Source: Cucumis sativus (lineage: Eukaryota; Streptophyta; Magnoliopsida; Cucurbitales; Cucurbitaceae). Taken from it: 64,000 nucleotides of DNA. The stretch lies in the NCBI RefSeq assembly GCF_000004075.3, contig NC_026655.2:4340001-4404000 (forward strand). Direction: 5' to 3'. How positions within the stretch are numbered: the first letter of the stretch is position 1; every line of letters starts with the position of its first letter. The position numbers and the translations under genes were made by a program. This document shows positions 22,933 to 35,867 of the stretch, piece after piece. The notes under the pieces are model-generated. The model had not been told where the DNA came from. It searched no databases and saw only the letters and a program-made list of their open reading frames with translations.

Positions 22933-23370
22933 CTATTCTACAGAACTAAATATTTTTAGAATGTTACCGTCTTCGCAGGTTTCGAGATGAGGTCCATGAG
23001 CACAAAAGCAAACAAACTGGTTCCTTTCAAACCCACATCTGCCACCAATTGTCTCACAGTTGCTACAGTTCTGGGCACTCCAATTTAAACTGAATCCTAC
23101 CTTCAACACTTCAGTGTAACTCTTCTTCAACAAACCTGGATAGTCCCTTTCCTCATCATTACTGAAGTGCACAGGCACGTAACCCGAGTGTTGACAAGAA
23201 TGGTAAGAGGAGCTCCTGGACGCCAAAGATCCATCATCCATAGCAACAAAAGAATGGAGTTTGCTTCTGCTAGAACAACCAATTGGCTGATTAAAATCGG
23301 GAGGAATGGAAGTACAGTTGTAGAAAAAGACTAAACCCACTATGAAATATTTATGTTTGATTTTGCACAA
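22933..23370 (-). pseudogene. type-1 ectodomain relic 3
   Basis: The minus strand has an open stretch encoding the second half of a type-1 ectodomain: FFYNCTSIPPDF, PIGCSSRSKLHSF, FSLNWSAQNCSNCET, GGRCGFERNQFVCFCAHGPH. It ends at a preserved splice donor position (GAAGACG|GTAACA, about 22967), as in gene G. The first half with signal peptide and PFW motif is absent and no kinase follows. Best preserved of the relics. Confidence 0.8.
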
Positions 23371-24018
23371 GTTGTTAGATTAGATTTATTAGCCATTACT
23401 TTTTTTCTTTCTGATTATTCAATCAAGTTTGTAGATGGTTTTTATATGGAATATTATAGCAAATAGCACAATTGAGAAAAAAACTTAGGTGAGAAGAAAT
23501 ATGGTGTTGCAATATGTCATTCTGTGATCTAACTATATATACAGGTTCTTGCAGCTCGCAACACTTTTACTGTCATTTCTCTAAATTAATTATTCATCAA
23601 GAGAATAAGTTTTAAAAAAAAATTCAAGTCAAAATTTTCTCGTTTATAGTATTCAAATCATATACAAGTTTGAATTACTCAATTGATTACTTAAAGGAAT
23701 AAAAGATCATATGAACTCTGAAAGTCTTGATTCAAAAGTAAATATGACTGTTGTTGTATGCTGCTTCTCTAGCTGCCATAATATCAATCTCCTATTCTGG
23801 TTCTTACGGCTACTCCTCCCTATCATTTTTCTAAAAGGAGTATGATATGCAAAAATAAACCAAGTCTCCTAATTGTATAGTAAAGTACCACAGGCTGTTG
23901 AATATTCATATCAACTGAATTTCCCTCCACTATACACTTTCCTCATTGTCACCAAATCATATACAAGTTTGTATATTACTCAAAAAGGAGAAAAGACATG
24001 AAACCTAAGAGTATTCAT
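23371..24018. other. spacer between relic 3 and E
   Basis: No gene seen. Words such as ACCAAATCATATACAAGTTTGTAT near 23940-23975 and AAATCATATACAAGTTTGAATTACTC near 23655 recur near 20130-20165, showing that the 3' flanks were duplicated with the kinases. Confidence 0.55.
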
Positions 24019-26630
24019 TCAAGAGGGTAAATATGATTGTTTTTGTGATGCCTCTCTGCTAGAATATGAAGAGGAAGAAGGTTGAGGATGCTCAAAGGTT
24101 GGAGGTCCAAACAAGTTGGGTTTTGGTGGAATTTGTAGGCCATCAACACTGCCTTCCAACATTGCAATAACATCGGTCATCGACGGCCTGTCGTTGGGCA
24201 GTGTTTGAATACAATGTAGTCCCACGATTATCATTTTTCTTGTCATCTCTTTTTCTTCTTCTGTGTTTCCCCACAAACAGCCATCATCTATTTCACTTTG
24301 TGTAAGAGTTTTATATATCCAATCAGGAAAGAACTCTTCACTGTTTTGCCCCAATCCATCATTTGGATTCTTTCTTGCTCCCACCATTTCAAGAGCTACC
24401 ATTCCATAGCTATAAACATCAGACTTGTGAGATACATTACCAATGTTTCTGAATATTACTTCAGGTGCAATAAATCCTACCGTCCCTTTCACGCCTGTCA
24501 TCGTTACATGACTTTCTCTAGCCTTACATTGTTTGGCAAGTCCAAAGTCTGAGATCTTGGGACAAAAATCACTATCCAAAAGTATGTTGTGTGGTTTAAT
24601 GTCAAAATGTAAAATCCTTGTTATGCAACCACGGTGCAAGTATTCTAATCCAACTCAACATTGTTTCTGTGTGGCCCTTTGTGGGATATATATTGGTCTA
24701 ATGACCCTCTAGGCATATATTCATAAATCAGAGCTCTTTTCTTCCTTTCGTAGCAAAAACCTAAGAGTGAGACTATATTTACATGCGAAGTTCTGGTGAT
24801 GCTAACAACTTCGTTAATGAAACCTTGGCCATTTTCTTTGGACTCATTCAAAAGTTTGACAGCCACGTCACGTCCATCAGGTAGCTTTCCTCGGTAGACA
24901 ATGCTAAATCCTCCTTGGCCAAGTTCGTTCTTGAAGGAGTTTGTGATTTTCTTCAACTTTGAGTAACTATATTGTTGGGGCAATAGTGCGGAATATCTTC
25001 TTATACTCTCCTCAATTTTGTCATCGTTTGATCTGGCTTTTCTCGTGTAGTAGTTGGCAATGATGATTATAAAGATTATCAGACCACCGGTTCCCAAAAA
25101 TGTAGCTGAAAAATGGGTTTGATAGTCAAGTTAGCTCACTTTCCAACCATAGGAAGAATAGTGTTTGTAATTTGAAATCAAGTTGTAGATTTTACCTACG
25201 ATGACCTTTACCAATTCTTCTCTTTTTCCTGCCATGGGTAGCAATGGGCAGGCAAATCGTTAGATCACAAGATTGTTTATAAAAAGAATGAGAAAAAAAT
25301 TAATGGAACTCAAGAGTATTATAGGCAGATATTGTAAGACCAAGAAAATCATCCACCACCACTTGAGAATTCCAATTTAAACTGACTTCCATCTTCAAGA
25401 GGAATCTTCCTCAACAACCCAGAAAAATCATAATCTACAATATTTGGGCATGCCAAGAACTGAAACAAAAGTTCTAAGACGTTCTTTTTTTTCTAAAATA
25501 ACATTTCATGTTAATATTTGAATTAGTTTTTTCGAAGAAAGAAAAATTAATTCTTTTCATAAAATCTTCATTTAAAAAATATGGCAAAGGGACTAAATAT
25601 TTATATAGAACAATTTTGTATTGATTTTATATAAAGTAAAATAAATCAAAATATCGTCCTCTATTATCTATGGTGATATTTGTAAATTTTTTTCATTTAA
25701 AATGATTTCCCTACTAAAAAGAGTGCAATTACTGAACTAGTAGGAGATGAAAGATATGGAAATTTGCAAAACGTAAGGATGCATATCACTTCCACAATTG
25801 CACACAAATCCTAATTTTGAGTATCATGCAATTGAGAATAAATTAAACATACCCGGAGGAGGTCTGCAAACAAAAGGATGTAATTCTCCATTTTCACATT
25901 TGCACAGAAATTCTTCCGTCTCGTTTCGACTACACACGCCGCCGCCGTATTCCTTACATCCCTCACAAGCTACGGTGTAAAAATCCCCATATTCAACTTC
26001 AAACCCTTCTTTCATTCCCCTTTCCACCACCATCGTTCTGTTCCTTTTCCCTTCCTTAAATAACTTCGACGTAATCATCACTTCAATTTTAATCCTACAA
26101 CCTACGCTTAATGGACTCAAACTCACCGCTTCAATATTATCCAAAGCATAATTCATTCTCCCACTTTTTTCCCCCTCCGATCCACACTCAAATGAGAGAT
26201 TCTGGGTTCCCGGCAGCACCGGACAATCGTACCACACGGACAGATTCAGATCGTTCGAAGAATACTTGAACAAACTAAAATCCAACGTCGCCGTTTCAAT
26301 TTCGTTGTTAGGGCAGTAATCATTGAACAGCTCTGACCTTGCGATCGTCATTCTATGATCCGATTGACTGATGTTCACAACAATATATTGCCGAGAATTG
26401 ATTTCAATCGCAGTGGTTTCGTTGTCTTTACAACTGAGGCCGAATTCTCGGCGACCGCAAAAGGATTGGCGATCATTCCCCCAAAATGGATAGGAGATGT
26501 TAACCAATTCACCGCAGTTGTAATTCACACCGCAAGCTTTGAATTCATCGAGGGCATCATCGGCGAAACAGAGATGAAGATGAAACAAAAGGATTGTGAA
26601 GAAAAGGAGGACAGGGCGGGAAATTTTCAT
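24019..26630 (-). pseudogene. LRK10-like receptor kinase E: type-2 ectodomain, kinase broken by 43-bp deletion
   Basis: Exons 25853-26630 (ectodomain, signal peptide LFHLHLCFA, VNYNCGELVNISYPFWG, short PPPG hinge), 25196-25228 (33 nt) and 24019-25105 (TM and non-RD kinase). Close paralogue of D. At about 24650 the kinase loses 43 bp relative to D, between two GGATT copies; only one GGATT remains. The reading frame shifts and stops at once (NNVELD then TAG), removing the WNTL...GVARG segment just before the HFD loop. Both flanking pieces are open. Intron 1 is long (624 bp) and contains a type-1 ectodomain relic. Product, if any, would be an ectodomain with TM and half a kinase. Confidence 0.87.
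25365..25477 (-). pseudogene. type-1 ectodomain relic 4, inside intron 1 of E
   Basis: The minus strand reads YDFSGLLRK, then KLEF-like and other degraded pieces matching DFTGLLRK...FSLNW of gene G. It sits between the type-2 ectodomain exon and the linker exon of E, where an ectodomain exon belonging to this kinase would be expected. This suggests the kinase of E once had a type-1 ectodomain. Confidence 0.6.
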
Positions 26631-27398
26631 TTCCGTACAGGCTTATGAACGTGAATAAAGGAATGGGGGGTCTTGATCTGAAAATGGAACAAGACATAGT
26701 CTCCTTCTGCTGATGGTCCTTGCTACAAGGTCACTTTCTAGAGAAGTGGACCAAAAATGAAAACAAAAAGGAAAATTGGATATGATCAATTCAGAAAAAG
26801 ACCCCGCTCCATCTATGTCAAGATTTCACCATTATTTATATCTGCAGTTTCTTTCCTGCTTGAATTAGTCAGTTGTTTACTTCATGGAAAAAAGATATTC
26901 AAATCCGGATGTCTTCTATCTGTGGAGGTATAAAGATAAGATTTAGGCGTTCGAAGACAAAAGAATGGTTCCAACACCAAAATGATCTACGAGTCTTATG
27001 AGAATGTTGTAGCATAAAAGTTAAATAAATCACTTCCAAAGTTTTGAAGAAAAAGTAATTGAGATTTTCAAATTTAAAATAAAATAACGGTCTACTTCGG
27101 TGGCAAAATATGTTGATGAACTTTGTGTGGAGTTCATACATGACAGTACGTTGAAACATAAAGGAGGCATTTTGGGGCGCACATGTTTGAAAACTGTGTT
27201 TAGGGTGTTCACAAACTTCTGCCACTCATTTTCCCACAAGGAGTTGGAGATGTAAAAGTACCAAGTCTCCTACAGCAATTGCAGGAGGTAAATTATTCAT
27301 CAAGTGAGTAGTTTGAACAAAATTTCAAGTCAAAATTTTCTCGATTTGAATTACAAGGGATAAAAGATATGAGATCTTAGAGTCTTCATTCATGATGA
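26631..27398. other. spacer with shared promoter blocks of E
   Basis: Contains both upstream blocks described at 22430-22840 and the 3' flank of F. The minus-strand open frames at 26899-27239 are low-complexity and unlike known proteins. Confidence 0.55.
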
Positions 27399-30158
27399 CT
27401 ATTGTTGTGTTGCTTCTCTGCTAGAGTGTATCAAACTGATACTAGGGATTTTGTTGGACAAAGAGGAAAAAGAAGCTTGAGGCTGTTCAATGTTTGGAGG
27501 TCCGTACATGTTGGGTTTTGGTGGAATCTGTAAGACATCAACACTGCCTTCCAACATCACAACCACATTGGTCATCGATGGCCTGTCGTCAGGCAGTGTC
27601 TGTATACAATGCAGTCCCACGATGATCATTTTTCTTGCCATTTCTTCTTCTTCTTTTGTGTTTCCCCACCAACATCCTCCATCTATTTCACTTTGTGTAA
27701 GATCCTTATATATCCAATCTGGAAAATACGCTTCACTCTTTTGCTCCACTCCTTCATTGGGCTTCTTTCTTGCTCCCACCATTTCAAGAATCAACATTCC
27801 ATAACTATACACATCAGACTTGTGAGAAACCTTGCCAGAGTTCCTGAATATTACTTCGGGTGCAATAAATCCTATCGTCCCTTTCACGCCTGTCATCGAC
27901 ACGTGACTTTCTCTTGCCTCACATTGCTTGGCAAGTCCAAAATCTGAAATCTTGGGACAAAAATCACTATCCAAAAGAATGTTATGTGGTTTGATGTCAA
28001 AATGCAAAATCCTTGTGTTGCAACCACGATGCAAGTACTCTAAGCCTCGTGCCACTCCAATAACGATGTTATAAAGTGTGTTCCAATCCAACTTCATATC
28101 ATTTTCTTGCAGCCTGTTGTGGTATATGTACTTATCTAATGACCCTTTAGGCATATATTCATAAATCAAAGCCCTTTTGTTCTGCTCATAACAGAAACCT
28201 ATGAGTGTGACTATGTTTATGTGTGAAGTTTTGGCTATGCTAACAACTTCATTGATAAAATCTTGGCCATTTTCTTGTCTGGATTCATTCAAAAGTTTCA
28301 CAGCCACATCACATCCATTTGGTAGCTTTCCTTTGTAGACAGTGCTAAATCCTCCTTGGCCAAGCTTGTTGTTGAAGCAGTCTGTGATTTTCTTTAACTT
28401 AGAGTAACTGTATCGCTTGGGTGTCTGTATGGAATATCTTCTAATAATTTTCTCAATTTTGTCTTTATTTGAGGTTCTTTTTCTCTTCCAGTAGATGAAG
28501 ATGATAATGGAGATTACTAAAACGAAGCCTCCTGAAGAAGTTCCTCCTGAACAAATGGGTATTTAATTCATATAATCAACGAATCAATGCAAACTGCAGA
28601 AACTTGGGGGTAAAAAATACACAAAGTAATTGAAGGAAATAATATGAGAGCTTGCTTTTTCTTAATTTTTATAGCATTAGTTGGAGTCGGTAGGAAAAAC
28701 AAAAAGATGAGAGCTCATCTTTGTTAAAATGGGTCGTTAGTCAATAGAATTTATTAGACACAGCATGATCTTATGATCTTATGGATTAAAATTGTAATTG
28801 ATCCAAGTCAGAAACTTGAAAAAATTGAAAACTTCAATGATTTCAACAAAAAAATATAGTTTAAAAAAATAAATTTTAATTAATAGAAAATATACTTTTG
28901 TTTAGTAGTCAAGTAACTAGAAGAATACATGTGTTTGGTCTCTTATGTTTACAAAATATAACAGATATTATTTTAGTCCTATAGTATGTGGCGAGATAAA
29001 GATTTTATTATTTACTCTATAGGTTTTACCTATAATGGCAGACTTTCTTCTATGGTTTGTATATGGTCCTCCTGTCATGGTTAACAATTGTGGAGCAAAA
29101 TCATATTATCAAGAAAGCAAGGAAGAAAAACATAATAATCTAACAAAGAAATCTAGGAAGTAGAATGTGAAAAGAAGGATTGGGTTTCTACCTGTTTTGG
29201 TATCCAGCCATATGACATCTAGATATGGTGCTGTTGACATCATTGGTAAACAATTGGCAATCGAATGTTACATTGAAGCAATGAGAATCAATATGATATT
29301 GGAGAGTATGGAGAGGCAGAGCTTTGTCAAAGTTTAGATTGACATACCAGCGGGAGGAGGAGGAGGAGGAGAAGAGGAAGAAGAAGATTTGCAAATGTAC
29401 GGATGTACATTTCCATTCCCACAAACGCAACGAAACTCTTTGCTCGTGTTTCCGCCACATGCGCCGCCCTGTTCCTTGCATCCCTCGCAAGCTATGGTGT
29501 ACAAATCCCCATATTCAACTTCAAACCCTTCTTTCATTCCCCTTTCCACCACCATCGTTCTGTTCTTTTCTCCTTCTGTCAATACCTCCTTCGTGATTGT
29601 CACTTCCATTTTCACTCTACACTCGCTCATGTTTCTTCTCCAATTCATCGCGTCCTTCTTCTCCAAAGCATAATTCACTCTCCCTCTTCGCTCCCCTTCA
29701 GACGATCCGCACTCAAATGTCATTTCCCGCCGGATTCCCTCTAGCACTGGACAATCGTACCAGAGGGAGAGATTCAGATCGTTGGATGAGTATTTGAACA
29801 GATTGTGACCCAACGTCGCCGTTTTTATTTGAATTTTAGGGCAGTAATCATCGAGGAGATCCGATCTTGCGATCGTCATGCTATGATCTGTTTGGTTGAT
29901 GTTCACTACGTTATATTCCACAGAATTGATTTGAATTGTGGTGGTTTTGTTGTCTTTGCAATTAAGTTCAAATTCTCGCCGACCGCAGAATTGCTGCCGC
30001 TCATTCCCCCAGAATGGATACGAGATGTTAACCAAAACTCCGCAGCTGTAATACACGCTACAAGCTTTGAATTCCTCGTTGGCGTCATTGCTGAAACAGA
30101 GATGAAAATCAAACCAAAGGATTGTGAAGAAGAGAAATTGAGGGAGGGAAGGTTTCAT
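27399..30158 (-). CDS. LRK10-like receptor kinase F: type-2 ectodomain, non-RD kinase, intact
   Basis: Exons 29348-30158, 29030-29071 (42 nt) and 27399-28546, both junctions phase 1, give 666 aa without a stop. Signal peptide (FLFFTILWFDFHLCFS), GUB_WAK_bind (VYYSCGVLVNISYPFWG), WAK_assoc end (ACEGCKEQGGACG...FRCVC), Ser/Pro hinge, TM (GGFVLVISIIIFIYW), kinase with [36 protein letters not shown] and APEV. The kinase exon begins well upstream of its first possible internal start codon: sequence up to 28546 is open and carries the TM and P-loop. A plasma-membrane receptor role in defence or wall sensing is inferred from the family. Nearest relatives here are D and E. Confidence 0.92.
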
Positions 30159-31181
30159 TTTCTTAAAGGCTCATGAACATGAACAGAGGATTGGGGGGTT
30201 TTGATTTGAAAATGGAAGAAGAAATAGTTTCCTTTTGCTGACGGTACTACGATGTCGCTTTCCTTTTGGATGTGATACGAACAAGCAATATTCTTCCAGA
30301 AGTCCCCTGTTGTAGCAAACAATCGTGCCATCCGGCGGTGTTTCATCAACAATGATGTTTGTATGGATTGCGACTGATAATTTCTGCTTATTGAGAATTT
30401 CTCGATATAATATATGTTATGATTTTTTAATTCATTTGGTGTGGGAAGTCAAAATTGGAAGTCATTCTCACTTATGAGTGAACAAGATTTCGCCATTAAC
30501 TATATCTACAGGTGTTCTCCAATTTTTTACTTGAAGGAACAAAAGATATTCGAATTTGGAAGTCTTGGATCAGTGGAGATCGGTTGTTCTTCTTCTTCTT
30601 AATGTTGGAGTCTCAAGCTAAGATTAGGCTTTTAAAGACAAGAGAGAATGGATCCTGATCACTCGAATGCGCATACCCTCGGAAGTTGTAATACAGATGA
30701 TGCAGTACCAAAAAGCTTCCATTGGAACTTTGAAAGGCGACAACGGTACTACGAATCCTGCGTTTTATTTAGCTTAAATGAAGATATCCAATTACAGTTT
30801 CTTTTTCTTCAAGAAGATGGATTATGGAACTGGAAAAACGTTTTGGATGTTGGAAGTGAAGCTTATGATTGAAAGAAAATGTGAGATCTCTGTTATTTCA
30901 TTCATTATAATCTTTATTATTATAGTGTTAACTTTGGACACAATCAACATAATTTTTTCCTTCATATTTTTCTTATCTTACTTTTTTCATGAGCAGTAGA
31001 ACGAGGTAGGAAGTGGATGGAGAATGACAACGCGAGCTTTACATTCAATCTCAAATATGTACATCTGATTAACCTAAGAAGGGTTAAGAAAGGTGATAAT
31101 AATGGGTGAAAGAACAAAAAGGATTAGGCAGTGCTATTAAAGTTTAACATCTATTTTACCACGAACCCACAAAGAAAGAAC
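30159..31181. other. spacer between G and F
   Basis: Contains the F copies of the shared promoter blocks (30159-30260, 30480-30660). The open frames on the plus strand near 30648-30999 have no recognisable domain. No gene supported. Confidence 0.55.
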
Positions 31182-33512
31182 TTAGCTACTGCCATTTGGT
31201 GTTGATGATTTACTCATCCAAGGCACGACAACGGAATCTGGAGACTCTGGAACTAAACCATCCTTCAGCAGCACATCGTCTTCGTGTGAAATGTCTCTGT
31301 CTTCTTCTTTTCCTTTGCCACTACTTCGACTCTCTATGTTCTTTAGAATTTCCAGAGCTTCCAACATCGACGGTCTTGTGTCCTTCACACTTTGTAAGCA
31401 TCGAAATGCCAACTCTGCAACTGCACATATCATCTCTCTCACTGTTTCATCTGTTTCAAATCCAAGAGATGCATCTACGAAGTCGTGTAATTCGTCATTT
31501 CGAATCTTGTTGATTGCCATTGTCCACAAGTTAATCTCATGTCTGTGCCTAGTGATATCAACTGCAGGCTTTGAAGATATCAGCTCAACCAATACTACTC
31601 CAAAGCTAAAGACATCGCTTTTATTTGTAAGTTGATAACATTCGTGATACTCCGGGTCAACGTAGCCAGGAGTTCCCTGTGGAGCAGTTGATATATGGGT
31701 GGCTTGTGTAGGAAAAAGGCGAGATAGTCCGAAATCGGCGACTTTAACGTTGTAGTTGTTGTCAAGAAGAATGTTGGTAGTTTTAACATCTCGGTGGATA
31801 GTCTCGGAAGCATGAAGAAAAGCGAGAGCACTTGCTGTGTCTATGGCAATCTTCAACCTTGTATGCCATGGAAGCTCACCAGGTTTTGCTCGGTTGCCAT
31901 GAAGATGATCGGCCACAGTACCATTTGGAATGAATTCATAAACCAGCAAAAGTTCACGGCAAATTCGAGAGGTACATCCATAAAGGGTGACTAGATGTGG
32001 GTGGCGCAATCGAGTAAGGACCTCAACTTCATTCATGAAATGCTCAACTCGTCGGTAGTTATTTTCAAACAATCGTTTCACTGCAACCTCACGCCCATCT
32101 GAAAGTTTGCCTGCGAAGAGATCAAATATTGAATTCAAAACTTCATACTCGAGTACGGTGATGTACATATCAAAAACTGTGATCTTTACCATAATAGACA
32201 GTGCCAAAGCCACCATCTCCAAGTTCTTTGGCTGGATTAAATCTGTCTGTGGCTTTTTCAAGCTCTTCATAAGAGAACAAAGGTAGCCCCATGTCATTTT
32301 CTCCTTTCTCAAGTTCCTTCGTTGACGGTTCACTGGAATTGTTTCGTAGGAGAAAGGAGGAGGGAGTATAAGAACGAGCAAGCTTCTTTTTGTGCAAACA
32401 AAACCAGATGAAAGAGGCAACCCCCATTAACAGTACACCTCCAATACCAGAGCAAACGCCTGCCATATGATCATCCATTTACTATTTAATTAAGTTACCC
32501 ACACTTTTCGACCATAAGATAATGTCTATAATGTGAAATCAAGTTCTAGTTTTTACCTATGACGGTTTTCTTCCATTTTGTATCTTGTCCTGCCATGGGA
32601 AGCAAATCGTTAGACAATATTGTTTTATCAAAAGAATGGAAAAAACTGTCGAGCTCAGAAGAAATAGAATAGTATATGCAGATTAATGCAAAATCAGTTT
32701 ATAAGCAAGACCAAGAATTAAGGTTTAACTGTTAGGGACATTCCTATTTTACAGAAGATTTCTAAAAAGCTACCCTCTTTGCAGGTTTTGAGATGAGGTC
32801 CATCAGGACAAAAGCAAACAAACTGATTCTTTTCGACCCCACATCGGCCACCACTTGTGTCACAGGTGCTACAACTTTGGCCACTCCAATTTAAACTAAA
32901 TCCCATCTTCAAGAGATCAGTATAATTCTTCCTCAACAACCCAGTAAAATCATCATCCTCATTGTTAAAGTCCATAGGCACCTCGACAGAGGATTGACAA
33001 GAATTGGAAGAGAAGTTCATAAACTCCAGATATCCTTCATGGAAAGCACCAAATGAATGGAGTTTGCTTGTGCTAGAACAGTCAATTGGGTAGCTATAAT
33101 TGGGAGGAAGAGAAGTACAATTGTAAAAGAAGAAGAAACCAATATGATCTGAACTATAACTAAATGGAGTTCGGTGGAGGCTGAAATTATGTAGAGGAGT
33201 AAGGCAGTTTGAATCATAAACCGCATCATTTGTCAAAAGAAAAGAATGGTTTTTGTAGGAAATATCCCTGATAATATAATCTTCATTTGAAATTCTGATA
33301 ATTGGGTTTTCATCTTTGCAGGAAATACGGAAGCTTGGGAATCCACAGAAGGGGCTGTGAGAATGAGCTATCCAGAAAGGGTAACTAATATTTGGACCAT
33401 TCCCACAGGACTTTGGAGCACAAGCTTCAAACTTTTGATCTAAGGACAGAGTTTGGCAATTAAAGAAGATGAAGAAGATGATGAGAAGAAAAGGGGTTTT
33501 CATGAAATCCAT
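31182..33512 (-). CDS. LRK10L1.2: LRK10-like receptor kinase G: type-1 ectodomain, RD-class kinase, intact
   Basis: Exons 32774-33512, 32557-32589 (33 nt), 32190-32459 and 31182-32110 give 656 aa with phase-1 junctions. Signal peptide (TPFLLIIFFIFFNCQTLS), GUB_WAK_bind (CAPKSCGNGPNISYPFW, CGFPSFRISC), WAK_assoc end (CSTCDTSGGRCG...QFVCFC), TM (GIGGVLLMGVASFIWFCL), then ELGDGGFGTVYYG, VAVKRL, HRDVKTTNILLD, DFGLSR and GYVDPEY. It matches the LEAF RUST 10 disease-resistance-locus receptor-like kinase 1.2 group. In that group the Arabidopsis member has been linked to abscisic-acid and drought signalling (family knowledge). It is the only complete type-1 gene here and the likely source class of the four relics. 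A GAA microsatellite lies in its 5' leader (33527-33555). The symbol marks the class, not proven orthology. Confidence 0.92.
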
Positions 33513-35867
33513 AAATGGAAGATACCAGAAGAAGAAGAAGAAGAAGAAGAAGAAGGGTAGGAAAATGGAGAGAGGTTTTGAAGGGGAACTTCCAGTGTTT
33601 TTGGTGAGTTAAACCAACCCTTTTTGAATCCGATTTGGAGGGGTTTGTTTCTTGTTTTAAGTTCTTGAAATCTTTGTGTTTTGGTTTTGTGAATGATGTT
33701 TGGAAAAAGGAAGAGAAAAGACAAATCATGGTTCAAGCAAAAGCAAAGTTTAGAAGTCATTTAGAAGACTTGAAGGTGGGCCAAATGGGAACGATCACAA
33801 AATGTTTTTTTTATGAATTTTGTGGCATAAGAACTAAGATTGCTTCCTCAATGAAATTGTAATAGAGAGGGGAAAAAAGCAAGTTCCTTTTCAACATGGG
33901 GTTTCAATTTCTTCACCTCCCACAAAATCAAAGAGAGAAACTTTATGAGCCTTATTTTTGCAAAACTACAGAAAATTGTCAACTTGGACGGCAAATTTTG
34001 ATCATGAAAGGTAGGTTTTAGTTCTCCACTACATTCAAAAACAATAAATAAACAAGACTTGGAAGAATTTTGGTCATGGAAAATGGAAAAAAAATTTAAT
34101 GTAATCAAACATAAAGTTGTCTTATTTTCTAATGTTTCATTTTTTGAAGTTTAATTGAAACTTATGATTTAGGCTTTCAGTCAAATTTCAACGGACTATT
34201 TCGAATGATTAGTTACATTAAGAAAGGAAAATAGAATGAGTTTGAGTAATAATATTAGTTAGAACGTAACTAATAGCGATTGGTTTAGTCTTAATTAATA
34301 TTATGTAAGAGTAATTAGGAATCATGAATAGGCAATGAAATCAAAGGTGCTTTGGTTATGTATATGAAATAGTGACATCATAAAAGAGGGGAAAAGGGTA
34401 GAAGAAGAAGCTTACAATGGGAAACATTTGACTTACACTACACAAACAAAAGGAAGAGTTTTGTGGACTTTTTTTTTTTCTCTCTTTCTTTTTTGTATTG
34501 TTCACCAAGTTAACTAAATTCACAAGTAATTTGTTTAAAGAAATAGATACTAAATAAAAGTTGATTATATTTAAAGTAAACCTATATATTGATTACTATC
34601 AAAATATAAAAAATAAAATTCTAGTCTTGGAACTATAAATAAGCAGCAAAATAGTGGAAAACCAAAAATAATAATAATAGTCAAATGTGTTGGTTCCAAC
34701 TCATCTCAATTTGAAAAATATAAGTTTAGATGTGTTAACTCTAATTAAATTTATATTTATATTCTTTAGTTTGAAAGTGGAATAAAATGATATTTCTAGT
34801 ATAAAAGTTGTGAGATAGTGTTGGGAGAGAAATATTTTGTGTTGTGAAATTTACTTTCTTTGTGGTTTCTTTTATTTGGTTTGGAGTTTTCCACCTTGAA
34901 TTGTTAGGAAGAGCGAAGACTAAGAGACTAATTTGCAAGTGAGAAGGTTTTGTTTTAGTAATTTCACTTAAATATGACGTCAGCTAATGATTAAAAAATC
35001 TTATTTTTAAAACAGATAGCAAATTCATTTTTTTTTTCTTCATTGTTTTTTTTGTTGGTCTCAAAACCAAAAAAAATCAACGTTCATCCCTAATTGCTAC
35101 CATTGTTTTCTAACATGGAGGTGATATTTTTAACTCTCAACTTTAGATGAATGTATCTTTTTATCCACTTTCATCCATTTTCTCATCATTCTACCTAAGG
35201 GATCGGAGGTGAGACTAAGTGTCTCATGTGGACTTTATACCTAAACATGAAATCTTCTTCTTAGAATTTTTTTGAAAACTAACTTTTTTTTTTTTTTTGT
35301 CATTTTCACTCCAAACCCATTTGAGTTTGATCATTGTTATGAATTTTAATATACCAAGTGTACAACAAATCTATTCTAAACATGATGGGACATTGAAAGG
35401 AAAAAAATATTAACAGAAAAAAAAAAGAATAAAATGAAAAGAAGAGGTCAAAATAGAAGGGGTATTAAAGTTTAGAAAATTTCAAATATCGTTTGCATAA
35501 GCTATTACTAATATTATTCATAGTGAAATGTGAATTTAATAATTGTGTATTATAGGGTCAAAGCGGAGATCTGTTTTCTCCTTCACATGACACAAACAGC
35601 TGTTGACACGTTCCAACGATCTTAGCCTTAAAACTTTTTAAAGCCTACGTGGACCCACTACCCTCAATTTCATTGGTCAACTTTGACTACTCACTATCTT
35701 AGACTTTTATATTAAGCACTATTGCCTTTTTTATTTTTTCTTTTTTACCTGTTAAGATTTGTTTTTTAATTCAGAATTTTTTAAATTAAATTACTTTTTT
35801 TTATTTATTAAATGATTACAAAAATCAATAGCAAAAGGCTAAAAGTTATAGGTTTGATATCTAATTT
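33513..35867. other. spacer between G and H
   Basis: About 2.35 kb, AT-rich, with the (GAA)n leader of G at 33527-33555. No kinase or TM-coding sequence is visible downstream of the H ectodomain, where one would be expected. No gene supported. Confidence 0.6.
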
